DNA of 64,000 nucleotides from NCBI RefSeq assembly GCF_000243095.1, contig NZ_AHJE01000022.1:1-64000 (forward strand). The letters run 5' to 3'. How positions within the stretch are numbered: position 1 is the stretch's first letter; the number at the start of each line of letters is the position of its first letter. This stretch comes from Cupriavidus basilensis OR16. GTDB lineage: Bacteria > Pseudomonadota > Gammaproteobacteria > Burkholderiales > Burkholderiaceae. A program made the translations under genes and the position numbers. The notes below the pieces were generated by a model. It had not been told where the DNA came from. It saw nothing but the letters and a program-made list of their open reading frames with translations, and ran no database searches. Of the stretch, positions 42,522 through 54,999 are shown one piece after another.

Positions 42522-43187
42522 ATGGCCAAGAACAAATTCAATCAGGCGTGGTTGCACGACCATATCAACGATCCCTACGTCAAAATGGCGCAGCGCGAGG
42601 GCTATCGGGCCCGCGCAGCGTATAAGCTGAAGGAGATCGACGAGCAGGACAAGCTGATCCGCCCCGGCCAGGTCATTGTCGACCTTGGCGCGGCGCCCGG
42701 CAGTTGGAGCCAGTACGCCCGCAACAAGCTGGCGGCCTCTGCGCGCGCCAAGGACGGCGGCATCGACGGCGCGGTGATCGCCATCGACCTGTTGCCGATG
42801 GAAGCTGTCGCCGACGTCACATTCATCCAGGGTGACTTCCGCGAGGAGGACGTTTTCCGCCAGTTGGAGGATGTCGTGCTGCAAGCGTCCGGCGGCGCAA
42901 AGATCGATCTTGTTTTGTCGGACATGGCCCCCAATTTATCCGGTGTAGCCTTTGCCGATGCGGCTCGTATCGATTACTTATGCGACCTGGCGCTGGAATT
43001 TGCCCAGGCGCATCTGAAGCCGGAGGGCTCATTGCTGGTAAAGTGTTTCCATGGCAGCGGCTACAGCCAGATCGTGGAGAAGTTCAAACGCCAGTTCAAG
43101 GTGGTCGCGAAACGCAAGCCCAAGGCGTCACGCGATAAGTCTTCCGAGACCTTCATTCTTGGGCGTTTCCTCAAGTCGGCGGGGTGA
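42522..43187 (+). CDS. rlmE: 23S rRNA 2'-O-methyltransferase (U2552)
   Basis: A 221-residue RrmJ/FtsJ enzyme that methylates U2552 in the 50S A-loop. The SAM site reads [16 protein letters not shown]. The K-D-K-E catalytic residues are recognisable at YKLKEI, SDMAPN, LVKCFHG and SETFILG. The ATG at 42522 yields [19 protein letters not shown], the normal N-terminus. ftsH follows 70 bp later. Confidence 0.97.
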   Translation: MAKNKFNQAWLHDHINDPYVKMAQREGYRARAAYKLKEIDEQDKLIRPGQVIVDLGAAPGSWSQYARNKLAASARAKDGGIDGAVIAIDLLPMEAVADVTFIQGDFREEDVFRQLEDVVLQASGGAKIDLVLSDMAPNLSGVAFADAARIDYLCDLALEFAQAHLKPEGSLLVKCFHGSGYSQIVEKFKRQFKVVAKRKPKASRDKSSETFILGRFLKSAG

Positions 43188-43257
43188 AGCGGTGCCTATC
43201 GCTTCGATGAATTTGCTTTTTACCCCGACGCCGGGCACTGCATTACAAAGTTTGGCC

Positions 43258-45141
<1,884 letters not shown>

Positions 45142-45235
45142 GCGGATAGCCGGCACGATAGCCTCGTCAGTGGTCCGGTGAGCCGGATGCCGCAGACGTG
45201 GTAATCGTGGTTGCTGCGGTCGTTCACCAAGCCTG

Positions 45236-45264
45236 AAGCCGGCGCCTTGTGCGCCGGCTTTTTC
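45236..45264 (+). terminator. Terminator after ftsH
   Basis: A 10-bp perfect stem (45236-45245 with 45251-45260), a 5-nt loop and a T-rich end. It implies that folP has its own promoter or depends on read-through. Confidence 0.88.
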
Positions 45265-45346
45265 TTTGCCGGCATGCAAGGCGCAAAGCCTCTTTCAACT
45301 TTCTTCGCTTTCGTTTTTTCGTATCTTGTCTTCGATCTCTACCGAT

Positions 45347-46198
45347 TTGAGTTTCCAGTGCGGCCGCTACCGCTTCGCGCGCGATCGCCGTCCGCTGGTG
45401 ATGGGCATCCTGAACGTCACTCCCGATTCGTTTTCCGATGGCGGCCAGCACGCTGGCCGCGATGCCGCCTTGCGCCATGCCGAGCGCATGATCGCCGAAG
45501 GCGTGGACATCATCGATATCGGCGGCGAGTCCAGCCGGCCGGGCTCGGCGGCGTTGCCGCTGGACGAGGAGCTGGCGCGCGTGCTGCCGATGGTCGAGGC
45601 GCTGCGCGACTGCGGCCGGCCGCTGTCCATCGACACCTACAAGCCGGAAGTCATGCGCGCCGCGCTGGCTGCCGGGGCGGACCTCATCAATGACATCTGG
45701 GGCTTTCGCATGCCCGGCGCCATCGAGGCGGTGAGCGAGGCACAAGCCGGGCAGGCTGGCCTGTGCGTGATGCATATGCAGCGTGATCCGCAGACCATGC
45801 AGGAGCAGCCCCAGTACCAGGATGTGGTGGGCGAGGTGGCGGGCTTCCTGCGTGAGCGGGTGGACGCGTTGCGCGCCGCCGGCGTGCATGACGATCGCAT
45901 CACCCTCGATCCAGGCTTTGGCTTTGGCAAGACGCCGGATCATAATCTGCACCTGCTGGGCCAGCTTGCGCAGTTGGCGGTGGATGGCCTGCCCCTGCTG
46001 GTGGGCCTGTCGCGCAAGTCGACGCTCGGCGCCATCCTGGGCGGCCGTGCGCCGCAGCAGCGGGTCGCCGCCAGCCTGGCAGCGGCAGTCTGCGCCGCGG
46101 AGCGGGGCGCGTACATCGTGCGTGCGCATGATGTGGAACAAACTGTGGATGCGCTCAAGACCTGGTGGGCCATTCGTCATGAAACAATCGCCAGTTAA
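45347..46198 (+). CDS. folP: Dihydropteroate synthase
   Basis: A 283-residue DHPS that joins p-aminobenzoate to the pterin in folate synthesis, the sulfonamide target. Motifs: LVMGILNVTPDSFSDGG, IDIGGESSRPGS, INDIWGF, CVMHMQ, LDPGFGFGKTPDHN and GLSRKSTLG. The start is uncertain. TTG at 45347 gives MSFQCGRYRF, which fits the family. TTG codons at 45326 and 45266 are also in frame, but 45266 lies against the terminator hairpin. It pairs with glmM downstream, as usual. Confidence 0.93.
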   Translation: MSFQCGRYRFARDRRPLVMGILNVTPDSFSDGGQHAGRDAALRHAERMIAEGVDIIDIGGESSRPGSAALPLDEELARVLPMVEALRDCGRPLSIDTYKPEVMRAALAAGADLINDIWGFRMPGAIEAVSEAQAGQAGLCVMHMQRDPQTMQEQPQYQDVVGEVAGFLRERVDALRAAGVHDDRITLDPGFGFGKTPDHNLHLLGQLAQLAVDGLPLLVGLSRKSTLGAILGGRAPQQRVAASLAAAVCAAERGAYIVRAHDVEQTVDALKTWWAIRHETIAS

Positions 46199-46285
46199 AT
46201 TTGTTTTGATTGCGGGCATCCAGCATTGCGCGCTTAGCCTTTAGCATTCGGCATCCGCAACACTGGACAACGGGAGAATGACCAT

Positions 46286-47632
46286 ATGACACGCAAGTAT
46301 TTCGGCACGGATGGGATTCGCGGCAGGGTTGGCGAGGCGCCGATCACGCCCGACTTCGTGATGCGCCTGGGCTATGCGGCGGGCATGGTGCTTGCCCATG
46401 GCGCGAAGCAGCAAGACCAGGCGCGTCCGACCGTGCTGATCGGCAAGGACACGCGCATTTCCGGCTATATGCTGGAGGCCGCGCTGGAAGCCGGCTTCAC
46501 CTCGGCAGGCGTCAATGTGCTGCTGACCGGACCGCTGCCGACACCGGGCGTGGCCTATCTCACGCGCGCGCTGCGCTTGTCGGCGGGCGTGGTGATCTCC
46601 GCCAGCCACAACCCTTATTACGACAACGGCATCAAGTTCTTCTCCGCCGATGGCGACAAGCTGCCGGACGCCGTGGAACTGGCGATCGAGCAAGCGTTGG
46701 AGGCGCCGATGGTCTGCGTGCGCTCGGACGATCTCGGCCGTGCGCGCCGCATCGAGGATGCCGCCGGGCGCTACATCGAATTCTGCAAGAGCACGTTCCC
46801 CTACGAGCAGGACCTGCACAAGCTGAAGCTGGTGGTGGATTGCGCGCATGGTGCCGCGTATCACATCGCTCCGCACGTCTTCCATGAGCTCGGCGCCGAC
46901 GTGATCTCGATCGGCAACCAGCCGGATGGCCGCAACATCAACGCCGGCTATGGCGCGACGGCTCCGGAAAAACTGATCGAAGCGGTCAAGGCCAATGGTG
47001 CCGATCTCGGCCTGGCTTTCGACGGCGACGCGGACCGCCTGCAGGTGGTGGATCGCGATGGGCGCCTGTTCAACGGGGATGAGCTGCTGTACCTGATCGT
47101 CCAGGACCGCCTGCAGGCGGGCCAGGCCGTGGAGGGTGCGGTGGGCACGCTGATGACCAATATGGCGGTGGAGCTCGCGTTCAAGCGCCAGGGTGTGGAG
47201 TTCGTGCGTGCCAAGGTGGGCGACCGCTACGTACTGGAGGAGCTGAACAAGCGCAAGTGGACGCTTGGCGGCGAGGGTTCGGGCCATCTGCTCTGCCTGG
47301 ATCGCCACACCACTGGCGACGGCATTGTCTCCGCGTTGCAGGTACTGGCCGCGTTGCGCCGCAGCGGCAAGACCCTGTCGCAATTGCTGGAGGGCGTTTC
47401 ACTGTTCCCGCAGACGCTGATCAATGTGCGCGTGGAAAGGGGCTTTGATTGGCAGTCCCACGCGGGCCTGAGCGCGGCGCGCGCCGTGATCGAGCCGCAG
47501 CTCGAAGGCCGGGGCCGGGTATTGATCCGCGCGTCGGGGACCGAGCCGGTGGTGCGCGTGATGGTCGAAGCCGAGAAGGTCGAGACCGCCGAGCAGGCAG
47601 CGCAGACGCTGGCGGACGCTTTGCGGGCCTGA
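46286..47632 (+). CDS. glmM: Phosphoglucosamine mutase
   Basis: A 448-residue enzyme converting glucosamine-6-phosphate to glucosamine-1-phosphate for UDP-GlcNAc. Visible are [13 protein letters not shown] at the start, the phosphoserine loop [18 protein letters not shown] near residue 105, the metal loop FDGDADR, the sugar loop GGEGSGHLL and the phosphate-binding [20 protein letters not shown] precedes the ATG. It is followed by a terminator that isolates it from pst. Confidence 0.97.
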   Translation: MTRKYFGTDGIRGRVGEAPITPDFVMRLGYAAGMVLAHGAKQQDQARPTVLIGKDTRISGYMLEAALEAGFTSAGVNVLLTGPLPTPGVAYLTRALRLSAGVVISASHNPYYDNGIKFFSADGDKLPDAVELAIEQALEAPMVCVRSDDLGRARRIEDAAGRYIEFCKSTFPYEQDLHKLKLVVDCAHGAAYHIAPHVFHELGADVISIGNQPDGRNINAGYGATAPEKLIEAVKANGADLGLAFDGDADRLQVVDRDGRLFNGDELLYLIVQDRLQAGQAVEGAVGTLMTNMAVELAFKRQGVEFVRAKVGDRYVLEELNKRKWTLGGEGSGHLLCLDRHTTGDGIVSALQVLAALRRSGKTLSQLLEGVSLFPQTLINVRVERGFDWQSHAGLSAARAVIEPQLEGRGRVLIRASGTEPVVRVMVEAEKVETAEQAAQTLADALRA

Positions 47633-47673
47633 ACGCTGCCGGCTCTGGTTCATCGCCACTAGCTGTTGCTGAG

Positions 47674-47705
47674 ACGCCGGGCTGCTGCCCGGCGTTCTTT
47701 CTTTA
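47674..47705 (+). terminator. Terminator after glmM
   Basis: An 8-bp stem (47674-47681 with 47688-47695), a 6-nt loop, then a T-rich TCTTTCTTT. Confidence 0.85.
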
Positions 47706-47833
47706 TCAAAAGCAATTAACCGCAGATATTTTGGGATTGCACAATGCCAGATGCGGGTGAGAAGGACATGGCTGGCGCGCCGATCGATGTGCTGAAAGAG
47801 GCTGGCCTCGCGAACTTTAGAGAAGATTTCGTG

Positions 47834-47890
47834 ATGTCATGGAATTGTCATAGTCGGGGCTTAAAGTTCGAGTTGTCAAAAAATTGTCAT
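47834..47890 (+). promoter_or_regulatory. Two PhoB boxes upstream of pstS
   Basis: Box 1 is ATGTCAT-GGAA-TTGTCAT (47834-47851). Box 2 is TTGTCAA-AAAA-TTGTCAT (47873-47890). Each has the 7-4-7 layout with 11-bp half-site period known for PhoB. Box 2 ends 26 bp before the pstS ATG. They predict induction of pst-pho under phosphate starvation. Confidence 0.88.
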
Positions 47891-47916
47891 TCCCCAACCA
47901 TGTCTCTGGAGGACAT

Positions 47917-48951
47917 ATGAAGCTGGTCAAGACTGCCGTTGCAGGCATCGTGTCGTTGGTGGTAGCGGGCACTGCGTTCGCGGCGGAAATCACCGGTGCT
48001 GGCGCATCTTTCCCGGCGCCCGTGTATTCCAAGTGGGCCGATGCATACCAGAAAGCAACGGGTAACAAGGTCAACTATCAATCCATCGGCTCGTCCGGCG
48101 GCATCAAGCAGATTGGCGCGAAGACCGTCGATTTCGGTGCGTCCGACGCGCCGCTGAAGGACGAAGAACTGGCCAAGCAAGGCCTGGTGCAGTTTCCCAC
48201 GGTGATTGGCGGCGTGGTGCCGGTGATCAACCTGCAAGGCGTCAAGCCGGGTGAGCTGACCATCACCGGCGAATTGCTGGCGAACATCTACCTGGGCAAG
48301 ATCAAGAAGTGGGACGATCCCGCGATCAAGGCACTGAACCCGCACGCCAAGCTGCCGAGCCAGGACATCCTGCCGGTACGCCGCGCCGATGGCTCGGGCA
48401 CGACCTTCATCTTCACCAACTACCTGTCCAAGGTCAGCCCGGACTGGAAGAGCTCGGTAGGCGAGGGCACCACGGTCAACTGGCCGGGTGGTGGCACCGG
48501 CGGCAAGGGTAACGAAGGCGTGGCCGCTTTCGTGCAACGCCTGAACGGCGCCATCGGCTACGTCGAGTATGCCTATGCCAAGCAGAACAAGATGACCCAC
48601 CTGAACATGAAGAACGCTGCCGGTGCAGTGGTTCAGCCTGGCGATGACGGTTTCAAGGCAGCAGCGGCAGGCGCCGACTGGAGCAAGACCTACTACCAGA
48701 TCCTGACCAACGAGCCGGGCAAGACGGCATGGCCGATCGCCGGCGCGACCTTCATCCTGGTGCACAAGAACCAGGAAAAGGCAGCGCAGGGCGCCGAAGT
48801 GCTGAAGTTCTTCGACTGGGCGTACAAGAGCGGCGGCCACATGGCCAGCGATCTTGACTACGTACCGCTGCCGGACGCCGTGGTGAACCAGATCCGCGCG
48901 ACCTGGAAGAACTCGGTCAAGGACGGTTCGGGCAAGGCGCTGTACAACTGA
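47917..48951 (+). CDS. pstS: Phosphate ABC transporter periplasmic binding protein
   Basis: A 344-residue PstS. Signal peptide [22 protein letters not shown], cleaved near AFA-AEI. Phosphate-binding segments are visible as [35 protein letters not shown] and [27 protein letters not shown] precedes the ATG at 47917. Two PhoB boxes lie just upstream, and stable hairpins follow the stop. These could protect the pstS part of the mRNA and raise its level over pstCAB. Confidence 0.97.
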   Translation: MKLVKTAVAGIVSLVVAGTAFAAEITGAGASFPAPVYSKWADAYQKATGNKVNYQSIGSSGGIKQIGAKTVDFGASDAPLKDEELAKQGLVQFPTVIGGVVPVINLQGVKPGELTITGELLANIYLGKIKKWDDPAIKALNPHAKLPSQDILPVRRADGSGTTFIFTNYLSKVSPDWKSSVGEGTTVNWPGGGTGGKGNEGVAAFVQRLNGAIGYVEYAYAKQNKMTHLNMKNAAGAVVQPGDDGFKAAAAGADWSKTYYQILTNEPGKTAWPIAGATFILVHKNQEKAAQGAEVLKFFDWAYKSGGHMASDLDYVPLPDAVVNQIRATWKNSVKDGSGKALYN

Positions 48952-49266
48952 TCGGCTGGCTGCCATCCCGGCCCGCATGTGCGGGCTGGCGTGACAGCCG
49001 CGCTCGCCCGGCGCCCCAAAAGGCGCCGGGCGAGCAGCACCGTGGCAGCAGTATTGAAGACAGCAAGGCAGTAGAAGCAGAAGCGGTTGAAGCGGTTGAA
49101 GCGGTTGAATCGGTAGAAGAACCAAAGAAGCAAAAGTACCAAAAGAAGCAGCGCAGCAAACGCGGCAACCCGCGCGGGCACGCACGACGCAATGCGAGGG
49201 GCCCATCGGCCCGAGCGGTCGGCACAGCCGGCGAGCCGCCAACTAAACGAACTCCAATACCACATC
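48952..49266 (+). other. pstS-pstC spacer with two hairpins and purine-rich repeats
   Basis: 315 bp without a convincing gene. It holds a 7-bp stem at 48971-48986 (gcccgca/tgcgggc) and a 14-bp stem at 49002-49035 with a 6-nt loop and no T-run. A purine-rich stretch to about 49160 follows, including the 9-bp repeats listed separately. The hairpins probably stabilise or attenuate the transcript between pstS and the permease genes. One frame here encodes repeated Glu-Ala-Val but lacks a clear start. Confidence 0.6.
49082..49117 (+). repeat. 9-bp tandem repeat array between pstS and pstC
   Basis: Three exact copies of agcggttga (49082-49108) and a fourth degenerate copy (49109-49117). There are no spacers, so it is not a CRISPR. 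Confidence 0.88.
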
Positions 49267-50230
49267 ATGGCGACTACATCCGATCTATCCGCAGTGCGGC
49301 CGCCTAGCCGTACCGGTGACATCCTGTTTTGGCCTGACACGCGGCGCCGCCATCGTGACCCTGCTGCTGCTTGGCGGCATCATCGTGTCACTTGCGATCA
49401 GCGCATGGCCTTCCATCGAGGCCTTTGGCCTGCGCTTCCTGTGGACCGCCGAATGGGATCCACCAGCGGACGTCTATGGCGCGCTGGTGCCGATCTACGG
49501 CACCATCGTCACGTCGCTGATCGCCCTGATCATTGCGGTGCCCATCAGCTTTGGCATTGCGCTGTTCCTGACCGAGCTGTCGCCGGCCTGGCTGCGCCGC
49601 CCGCTCGGCACCGCCATCGAACTGCTGGCCGCCGTGCCCTCGATCGTCTATGGCATGTGGGGCCTGCTGGTGTTCTCGCCGATCTTCGGCGAGTACTTCC
49701 AGAAGCCGCTGGCCGCCACCGTTGGCCAGGTGCCGCTGATCGGCAAGCTGTTCCAGGGCGCGCCGCTGGGCATCGGCCTGCTGTGCGCCGGCGTGATCCT
49801 GGCCATCATGATCATTCCCTACATCGCTTCGGTGATGCGCGACGTGTTTGAAGTCACCCCGGTGCTGCTCAAGGAATCTGCCTATGGCGTAGGCTGCACC
49901 ACCTGGGAAGTGATGTGGCGCGTGGTGTTGCCGTTCACGCGTGCTGGCGTGATCGGTGGCGTGATGCTGGGCCTGGGCCGTGCGCTGGGCGAGACCATGG
50001 CGGTCACCTTCGTGATCGGCAATACCAACCTGCTGGACAACGCCTCGCTGTTCTCGCCGGGCAACAGCATTACTTCGGCGCTTGCCAATGAATTCGCCGA
50101 GGCCGGCGCCGGCCTGCATACCGCCGCGCTGATGGAACTTGGCCTGATCCTCTTCTTCATCACTTTCGTGGTCCTGGCGCTGTCGAAGATCCTGCTGCTG
50201 CGCCTGGCCAAGAGCGAGGGCGCAAAATGA
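49267..50230 (+). CDS. pstC: Phosphate ABC transporter permease PstC (one-base frameshift)
   Basis: The first 20 codons from the ATG at 49267 ([20 protein letters not shown]) and the rest of the gene ([21 protein letters not shown] onward, to 50230) lie in different frames. A TTTT run at 49328-49331 where TTT restores the protein explains this, so one extra T is likely. The joined product has about 320 residues and six membrane helices, with the permease loop region [18 protein letters not shown] and [16 protein letters not shown] broken pstC in an otherwise perfect operon argues for a sequencing error. Its stop overlaps pstA by 4 bp. Confidence 0.93.
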
Positions 50231-51120
50231 GCCAAGCCGCGATGTCTTCCTCCTCCTCGATTCCGGCCGTGAGCCCAGATGCGGATGCCATGCGCACGCG
50301 CCTGCAGGCACGCCGCCGCCGCACCAATTTCTATGCCCTGACCGCGTCGCTGGGCGCCATGGGATTCGGCCTGTTCTGGCTGGCCTGGATCCTGTGGACC
50401 ACCATCTCGCTGGGGGTGGGCGGCCTGTCGATGGACCTGTTCACGCAGATGACGCCAGCGCCGAATACCGCCGGCCTGGCCAATGCCATCTACGGCAGCT
50501 TCGTGATGGTTGGCCTGGCCACCCTGTGCGGAACGCCCCTGGGCATCCTGGCGGGCATCTACCTGGCCGAATACGGCAAGACTTCGCCGCTGGCCAGCCT
50601 CATCCGTTTTATCAACGACATCCTGCTGTCGGCGCCGTCGATCGTGATCGGCCTGTTCGTCTACGCGCTGGTGGTGACCCGCATGGGGCATTTCTCCGCC
50701 TGGGCCGGGATCTGCGCGCTGGCGTTGCTGCAGATTCCAATCGTGGTGCGCACGACCGAGAACATGCTGAACCTGGTCCCGAACGCGCTGCGCGAGGCCG
50801 CCTTCGCGCTTGGCACGCCCAAGTGGAAGATGGTGCTGTCGATCACGGTGAAGTCGTCGTACGCAGGCATCGTCACCGGCGTGCTGCTGGCGGTCGCGCG
50901 TATCGCCGGCGAGACCGCGCCGCTGCTGTTCACGGCCTTGTCCAACCAGTTCTGGACCAGCGACCTGAACAAGCCGATGGCAAACCTGCCGGTGACCATC
51001 TTCCGCTTCGCCATGAGCCCGTTTGTCGAATGGCAGCAGCTGGCCTGGGCCGGCGTGTTCCTGATTACCGTTGGTGTGCTGGCGCTCAATATCCTGGCAC
51101 GCATGCTGTTCAAGAAATGA
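50227..51120 (+). CDS. pstA: Phosphate ABC transporter permease PstA
   Basis: A 297-residue inner-membrane permease with about six helices. The conserved cytoplasmic loop is seen as [23 protein letters not shown], followed by [20 protein letters not shown]. It pairs with PstC to form the phosphate channel. The start ATG overlaps the pstC stop (ATGA). The N-terminal 25 residues are Ser-rich and hydrophilic. It ends 53 bp before pstB. Confidence 0.97.
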   Translation: MSQAAMSSSSSIPAVSPDADAMRTRLQARRRRTNFYALTASLGAMGFGLFWLAWILWTTISLGVGGLSMDLFTQMTPAPNTAGLANAIYGSFVMVGLATLCGTPLGILAGIYLAEYGKTSPLASLIRFINDILLSAPSIVIGLFVYALVVTRMGHFSAWAGICALALLQIPIVVRTTENMLNLVPNALREAAFALGTPKWKMVLSITVKSSYAGIVTGVLLAVARIAGETAPLLFTALSNQFWTSDLNKPMANLPVTIFRFAMSPFVEWQQLAWAGVFLITVGVLALNILARMLFKK

Positions 51121-51173
51121 CCGGCAGCGCGCTAGCCGCACGGCATTCCCAACATTCTTTGCGAGAGACGAGC

Positions 51174-51962
51174 ATGACCTCGACCGTCATCGACATTCCC
51201 GACACGACCCGCGCCAAGATCGACGTGCGCAACCTGAACTTCTACTACGGCCAGTTCCATGCGTTGAAGAACGTCAATATGTCGATCCCCGAGCGCAAGG
51301 TGACGGCCTTTATCGGCCCGTCCGGCTGCGGCAAGTCGACGCTGTTGCGCACCTTCAACAAGATGTACGCCTTGTACCCGGAGCAGCGCGCCGAGGGCGA
51401 GATCAACATGGATGGCGACAACCTGCTGACTGCCAAGCAGGACATCGCGCTGCTGCGCGCCAAGGTTGGCATGGTGTTCCAGAAGCCCACGCCGTTCCCC
51501 ATGTCGATCTATGACAATATCGCTTTCGGGGTGCGCTTGTTCGAGAAGCTGTCGCGCTCGGAGATGGACGACCGCGTGGAATGGGCGCTGTCCAAGGCGG
51601 CGCTGTGGAATGAGGCCAAGGACAAGCTCAACCAGTCGGGCTATGGCTTGTCGGGCGGGCAGCAGCAGCGCCTGTGCATCGCCCGAGGCATCGCCATCCG
51701 CCCCGAAGTGCTCCTGCTCGACGAACCGTGCTCGGCGCTCGACCCGATTTCGACCGGGCGCATTGAAGAGTTGATTGCGGAACTGAAGGACGAGTACACG
51801 GTGGTGATCGTGACGCACAATATGCAGCAGGCGGCGCGCTGCTCGGACTACACCGCGTATATGTACCTGGGTGAACTGATCGAGTTCGGCGAGACCGAGA
51901 AGATCTTCATCAAGCCGCATCGCAAGGAAACCGAAGACTACATCACCGGCCGTTTCGGCTGA
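51174..51962 (+). CDS. pstB: Phosphate ABC transporter ATP-binding protein
   Basis: A 262-residue ABC ATPase. Walker [10 protein letters not shown] is at residues 48-56, the Q-loop is [16 protein letters not shown], the signature is [13 protein letters not shown], Walker B is [12 protein letters not shown] and the H-loop is [14 protein letters not shown]. It powers PstCA and, with PhoU, signals phosphate status to PhoR. GCGAGAGACG precedes the ATG. The long open frame upstream is a shadow of pstA. Confidence 0.98.
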   Translation: MTSTVIDIPDTTRAKIDVRNLNFYYGQFHALKNVNMSIPERKVTAFIGPSGCGKSTLLRTFNKMYALYPEQRAEGEINMDGDNLLTAKQDIALLRAKVGMVFQKPTPFPMSIYDNIAFGVRLFEKLSRSEMDDRVEWALSKAALWNEAKDKLNQSGYGLSGGQQQRLCIARGIAIRPEVLLLDEPCSALDPISTGRIEELIAELKDEYTVVIVTHNMQQAARCSDYTAYMYLGELIEFGETEKIFIKPHRKETEDYITGRFG

Positions 51963-52026
51963 TTGAGCGTTACGCGCATCACGCCGATAACGCATAGCAT
52001 ACGAATAGAGCGGCTAGGAGAGCAAC

Positions 52027-52731
52027 ATGTCTGACAAGCATCTGTCGACCCAATTCGACGCCGACCTCAACGCCATCAGCACGAAACTGCTGCAGATGGG
52101 CGGTCTGGTCGAGTCGCAGATCGAAAACGCCATGCGGGCGCTTTCGGAGTTCGACGCGGGCCTGGCCGACCAGGTCATCGCGCGCGAGCAGCACCTGAAT
52201 GCCTTGGAACTCGAGATCGATGCCGATTGCGGCAACATCATCGCGCGCCGGCAACCGACCGCGCGCGACCTGCGCCTGGTGATGGCGATTTCCAAGACCA
52301 TCACCAACCTGGAGCGTGCCGGCGATGAGGCGGAGAAGATCGCCAAGCGCACCAAGCACATCATGGAAGACGCGGGCGCCCACCAGATCAATTATTCCGA
52401 GGTGAAACTCTCGGGAGACCTGGCCATCGCGCTGTTACGCCAGGCGCTCGATGCCTTTGCGCGCCTGGACACCGTGGCCGCCGCCCGGATCGTCAAGGAC
52501 GACAAGGCCATCGACGACGAATTCCGCGCGTTCGTGCGCAAGCTCATCACCTACATGATGGAAGACCCGCGCACGATCTCGGTCGCGCTGGATTTCCTCT
52601 TTATCGCCAAGGCGATCGAGCGCATTGGCGACCACGCCAAGAACATCGCTGAATTCATCATCTACATCGTCAAGGGAACCGACGTCCGCCACGCCTCGCG
52701 TGAGGACATGGAGCGCGAAGCGCTGAGTTAA
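52027..52731 (+). CDS. phoU: Phosphate signalling protein PhoU
   Basis: A 234-residue protein with two PhoU helical repeats. Metal-cluster motifs are seen as NLERAGDEAEKIAKR in the first and KAIERIGDHAKNIAEF in the second. It links Pst transport to inhibition of PhoR when phosphate is sufficient. AGGAGAGCAAC precedes the ATG. It lies 64 bp after pstB and 23 bp before phoB, within one operon. Confidence 0.97.
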   Translation: MSDKHLSTQFDADLNAISTKLLQMGGLVESQIENAMRALSEFDAGLADQVIAREQHLNALELEIDADCGNIIARRQPTARDLRLVMAISKTITNLERAGDEAEKIAKRTKHIMEDAGAHQINYSEVKLSGDLAIALLRQALDAFARLDTVAAARIVKDDKAIDDEFRAFVRKLITYMMEDPRTISVALDFLFIAKAIERIGDHAKNIAEFIIYIVKGTDVRHASREDMEREALS

Positions 52732-52754
52732 GGCGCCACCGCGGAGAAAATTAC

Positions 52755-53462
52755 ATGCCAAGCAGCATTCTTGTTGTCGAAGACGAACCCGCGATTGCCG
52801 AACTGATCGCGGTCAACCTGCAACACGCGGGACACTATCCGATCCGGGCCTATAACGCCGAGCAGGCGCTGTCGCTGATGAGCGACGTGCTGCCCGACCT
52901 GGTGCTGCTCGACTGGATGCTCCCGGGCAAGTCGGGGGCCACCTTCGCCAAGGAACTGCGCAGTAACGACCGCACCAAGCAGATTCCGATCATCATGCTC
53001 ACCGCGCGCAGCGAAGAGCAGGACAAGGTGCTGGGACTCGAGGCCGGCGCGGACGATTACGTCACCAAGCCGTTCTCTCCCAAGGAACTGCTGGCCCGCA
53101 TCAAGGCCGTGCTGCGTCGCCGCGCCCCGCAACTGACTGATGACGTCGTTGCCATCAATGGCCTGCGCCTTGACCCGGCCACGCACCGGGTCACCGGCCA
53201 GGATGACTCTGGCCTGATCAAGCTCGACCTTGGTCCTACCGAGTTCCGTTTGCTGCACTTCTTAATGACGCACCCGGAGCGCGTTCACAGCCGTTCGCAG
53301 TTGCTGGACCAGGTGTGGGGCGATCACGTGTTCGTGGAAGAGCGGACCGTCGACGTGCATATCAAGCGCTTGCGCGCCGCGCTTACCCCCGGGGGCTACA
53401 GCAACATGATCGAGACGGTGCGCGGCAGCGGCTACCGGCTGGCGCGAGCGCCCAGCCATTGA
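52755..53462 (+). CDS. phoB: Phosphate regulon response regulator PhoB
   Basis: A 235-residue OmpR-type response regulator. The receiver domain has D53 (LVLLDWMLPG) as phosphoacceptor and TARSEEQDKVLGLEAGADDYVTKPF with the conserved Lys. The C-terminal winged helix contains EFRLLHFLMTHPERVHSRSQLLDQVWG and RTVDVHIKRLR. It should bind the CTGTCAT-like boxes found before pstS, ppk/ppx and olsB. phoR follows after 115 bp. Confidence 0.98.
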   Translation: MPSSILVVEDEPAIAELIAVNLQHAGHYPIRAYNAEQALSLMSDVLPDLVLLDWMLPGKSGATFAKELRSNDRTKQIPIIMLTARSEEQDKVLGLEAGADDYVTKPFSPKELLARIKAVLRRRAPQLTDDVVAINGLRLDPATHRVTGQDDSGLIKLDLGPTEFRLLHFLMTHPERVHSRSQLLDQVWGDHVFVEERTVDVHIKRLRAALTPGGYSNMIETVRGSGYRLARAPSH

Positions 53463-53577
53463 TACCAGGCTTGCCACGTCGTTTCCGGCGTGGCGGCTGT
53501 CGCATGTTGCCCGTTTCGTGGCACACTCCACCGCATCCCATGCGGTCTTGCCGCGTGCCTGACCTTCTCACTTCTTC

Positions 53578-54935
53578 ATGAACGTCATCTGGGCCCGTTC
53601 GGCGGCCATCCTGGGGCGGCCATCCTGATCTTCCTGGCCCTGGCTTCGGCCGGCCTCTACTTCGTCCTTGGTCCCGTGCCAGCGCTGGCTGTGCTGTGCG
53701 TCGGCCTGCTCGGGCATCTGCTTTACTACATCTACCAGATCAACCGGCTCTGGAAAGTGCTGGATGCGCCTGCGTATGGCGAGATTCCCAGCGCGCTGGG
53801 GCTGTGGGGCGAGGTGTATTACCGCCTGCATCGCCTGGTCAAGCGCTGGCGCACCCAGGTGCTGCAGGTCGAGCAGCAACATACCCGCTTCATCCAGGCC
53901 ATCCAGGCGTCGCCCAATGGCGTGCTGATGCTGGACGACGCCGACCAGATCGAATGGTGCAACGATGTGGCCGAGCAGCATTTCGGCCTCAACGCGCGGC
54001 GCGATGTGCGCCAGCGCATCACCCACCTGATCCGGCGTCCGGAATTCGTCCAGTACCTGCACTTGCAGCGTTTCGATGAGCCGCTGGTGATGCGCGACAT
54101 GGGCGAGCACAAGCGCAGCGTGATCGCCGTGCAGATACTGCCTTACGGGGAAAACCGCAAGCTGGTGCTGACGCACGACATCACCAAGGTGGAGAACACC
54201 GAGGCGATGCGCCGGGATTTCGTCGCCAACGTCTCGCACGAGCTCAAGACCCCGCTGACGGTGCTGACCGGATTCCTGGAAACGGTGCGCGACCTGCCCG
54301 TGTCGGAGCAGGATCGCAACCGCTACCTCGACATGATGCTGGTGCAGTCCATGCGCATGCAGCATCTGGTCGAGGACCTGCTGGTGCTGGCCAAGCTGGA
54401 AAGCGACGAGCAGCCGCCAAGTCTTGACCGGATCGACATGGCCGAGCTGGTTGCGCACCTTGTGCACGACGCCGAGGCGTTGTCCCAAGGCGAGCATCAG
54501 GTCTCGGCGCAGATCGATCCGGCCGTCGTGCTGCGTGGCGCGGAGCGTGAACTGCTGTCGGCCTTCGGCAACCTGGTTTCCAACGCGGTGCGCTATACGC
54601 CGGAGGGCGGGCGCATCAGCATTGCGCTGACGTACGAGAACGAGCACGCCATTTTCTCGGTCACCGATACGGGCCTGGGCATCGCTGCCGACCATATCCC
54701 GCGCCTCACCGAGCGCTTCTACCGGGTCGATCGCAGCCGCTCTCGCGATACCGGCGGCACAGGGCTGGGGCTCGCCATCGTCAAGCATGTGTTGTCGCGC
54801 CACCATGCCGACTTGCGCATCACCAGCGAAGTGGGACGTGGCAGCGTGTTCCGCGTGGTCTTCCCGTTCGATCGCAGCGGCTATACGCCAAGCGCCTTGC
54901 CGCAGCCTAGCCAGTCGCCACAGAAGGCGGCCTGA
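53578..54935 (+). CDS. phoR: Phosphate regulon sensor kinase PhoR (one-base frameshift)
   Basis: The start ATG at 53578 gives MNVIWARSAAILG. The remainder, from AAILIFLALASAGLYF onward, lies one frame away. Loss of one G in the G-run near 53615-53618 accounts for it, and the repaired reading forms a normal first membrane helix. Downstream features are a PAS-like region (FIQAIQASPNGVLMLDDADQ), the H-box FVANVSHELKTPLTVL, the N-box FGNLVSNAVRYTPEGG and the G-box motifs DTGLGIA and GGTGLGLAIVKHVL. The repaired protein has about 453 residues. The shift is probably a sequence error, given the operon context. Confidence 0.93.
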
Positions 54936-54970
54936 CCAGCCCGCTCACGGTGTTTGGGTTGGGATGGCAT

Positions 54971-54988
54971 GGCATGGCGCGCCATGCC
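54971..54988. terminator. Palindrome between converging phoR and ppk
   Basis: ggcatggc-gc-gccatgcc is a perfect inverted repeat preceded by two further catgg units. It lies in the 64-bp gap between two gene ends and lacks T-runs, so terminator activity is only suggested. Confidence 0.4.
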
Positions 54989-54999
54989 GCTCTCGATCC

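Noticed and set aside
49082-49117. Possible CRISPR array
   Set aside because: The repeat unit is 9 bp, there are no spacers, and no cas genes are in the window.
48991-49340. Possible small gene in the pstS-pstC spacer (Glu-Ala-Val repeats)
   Set aside because: No clear start or ribosome site, and the frame runs into pstC with low-complexity sequence.
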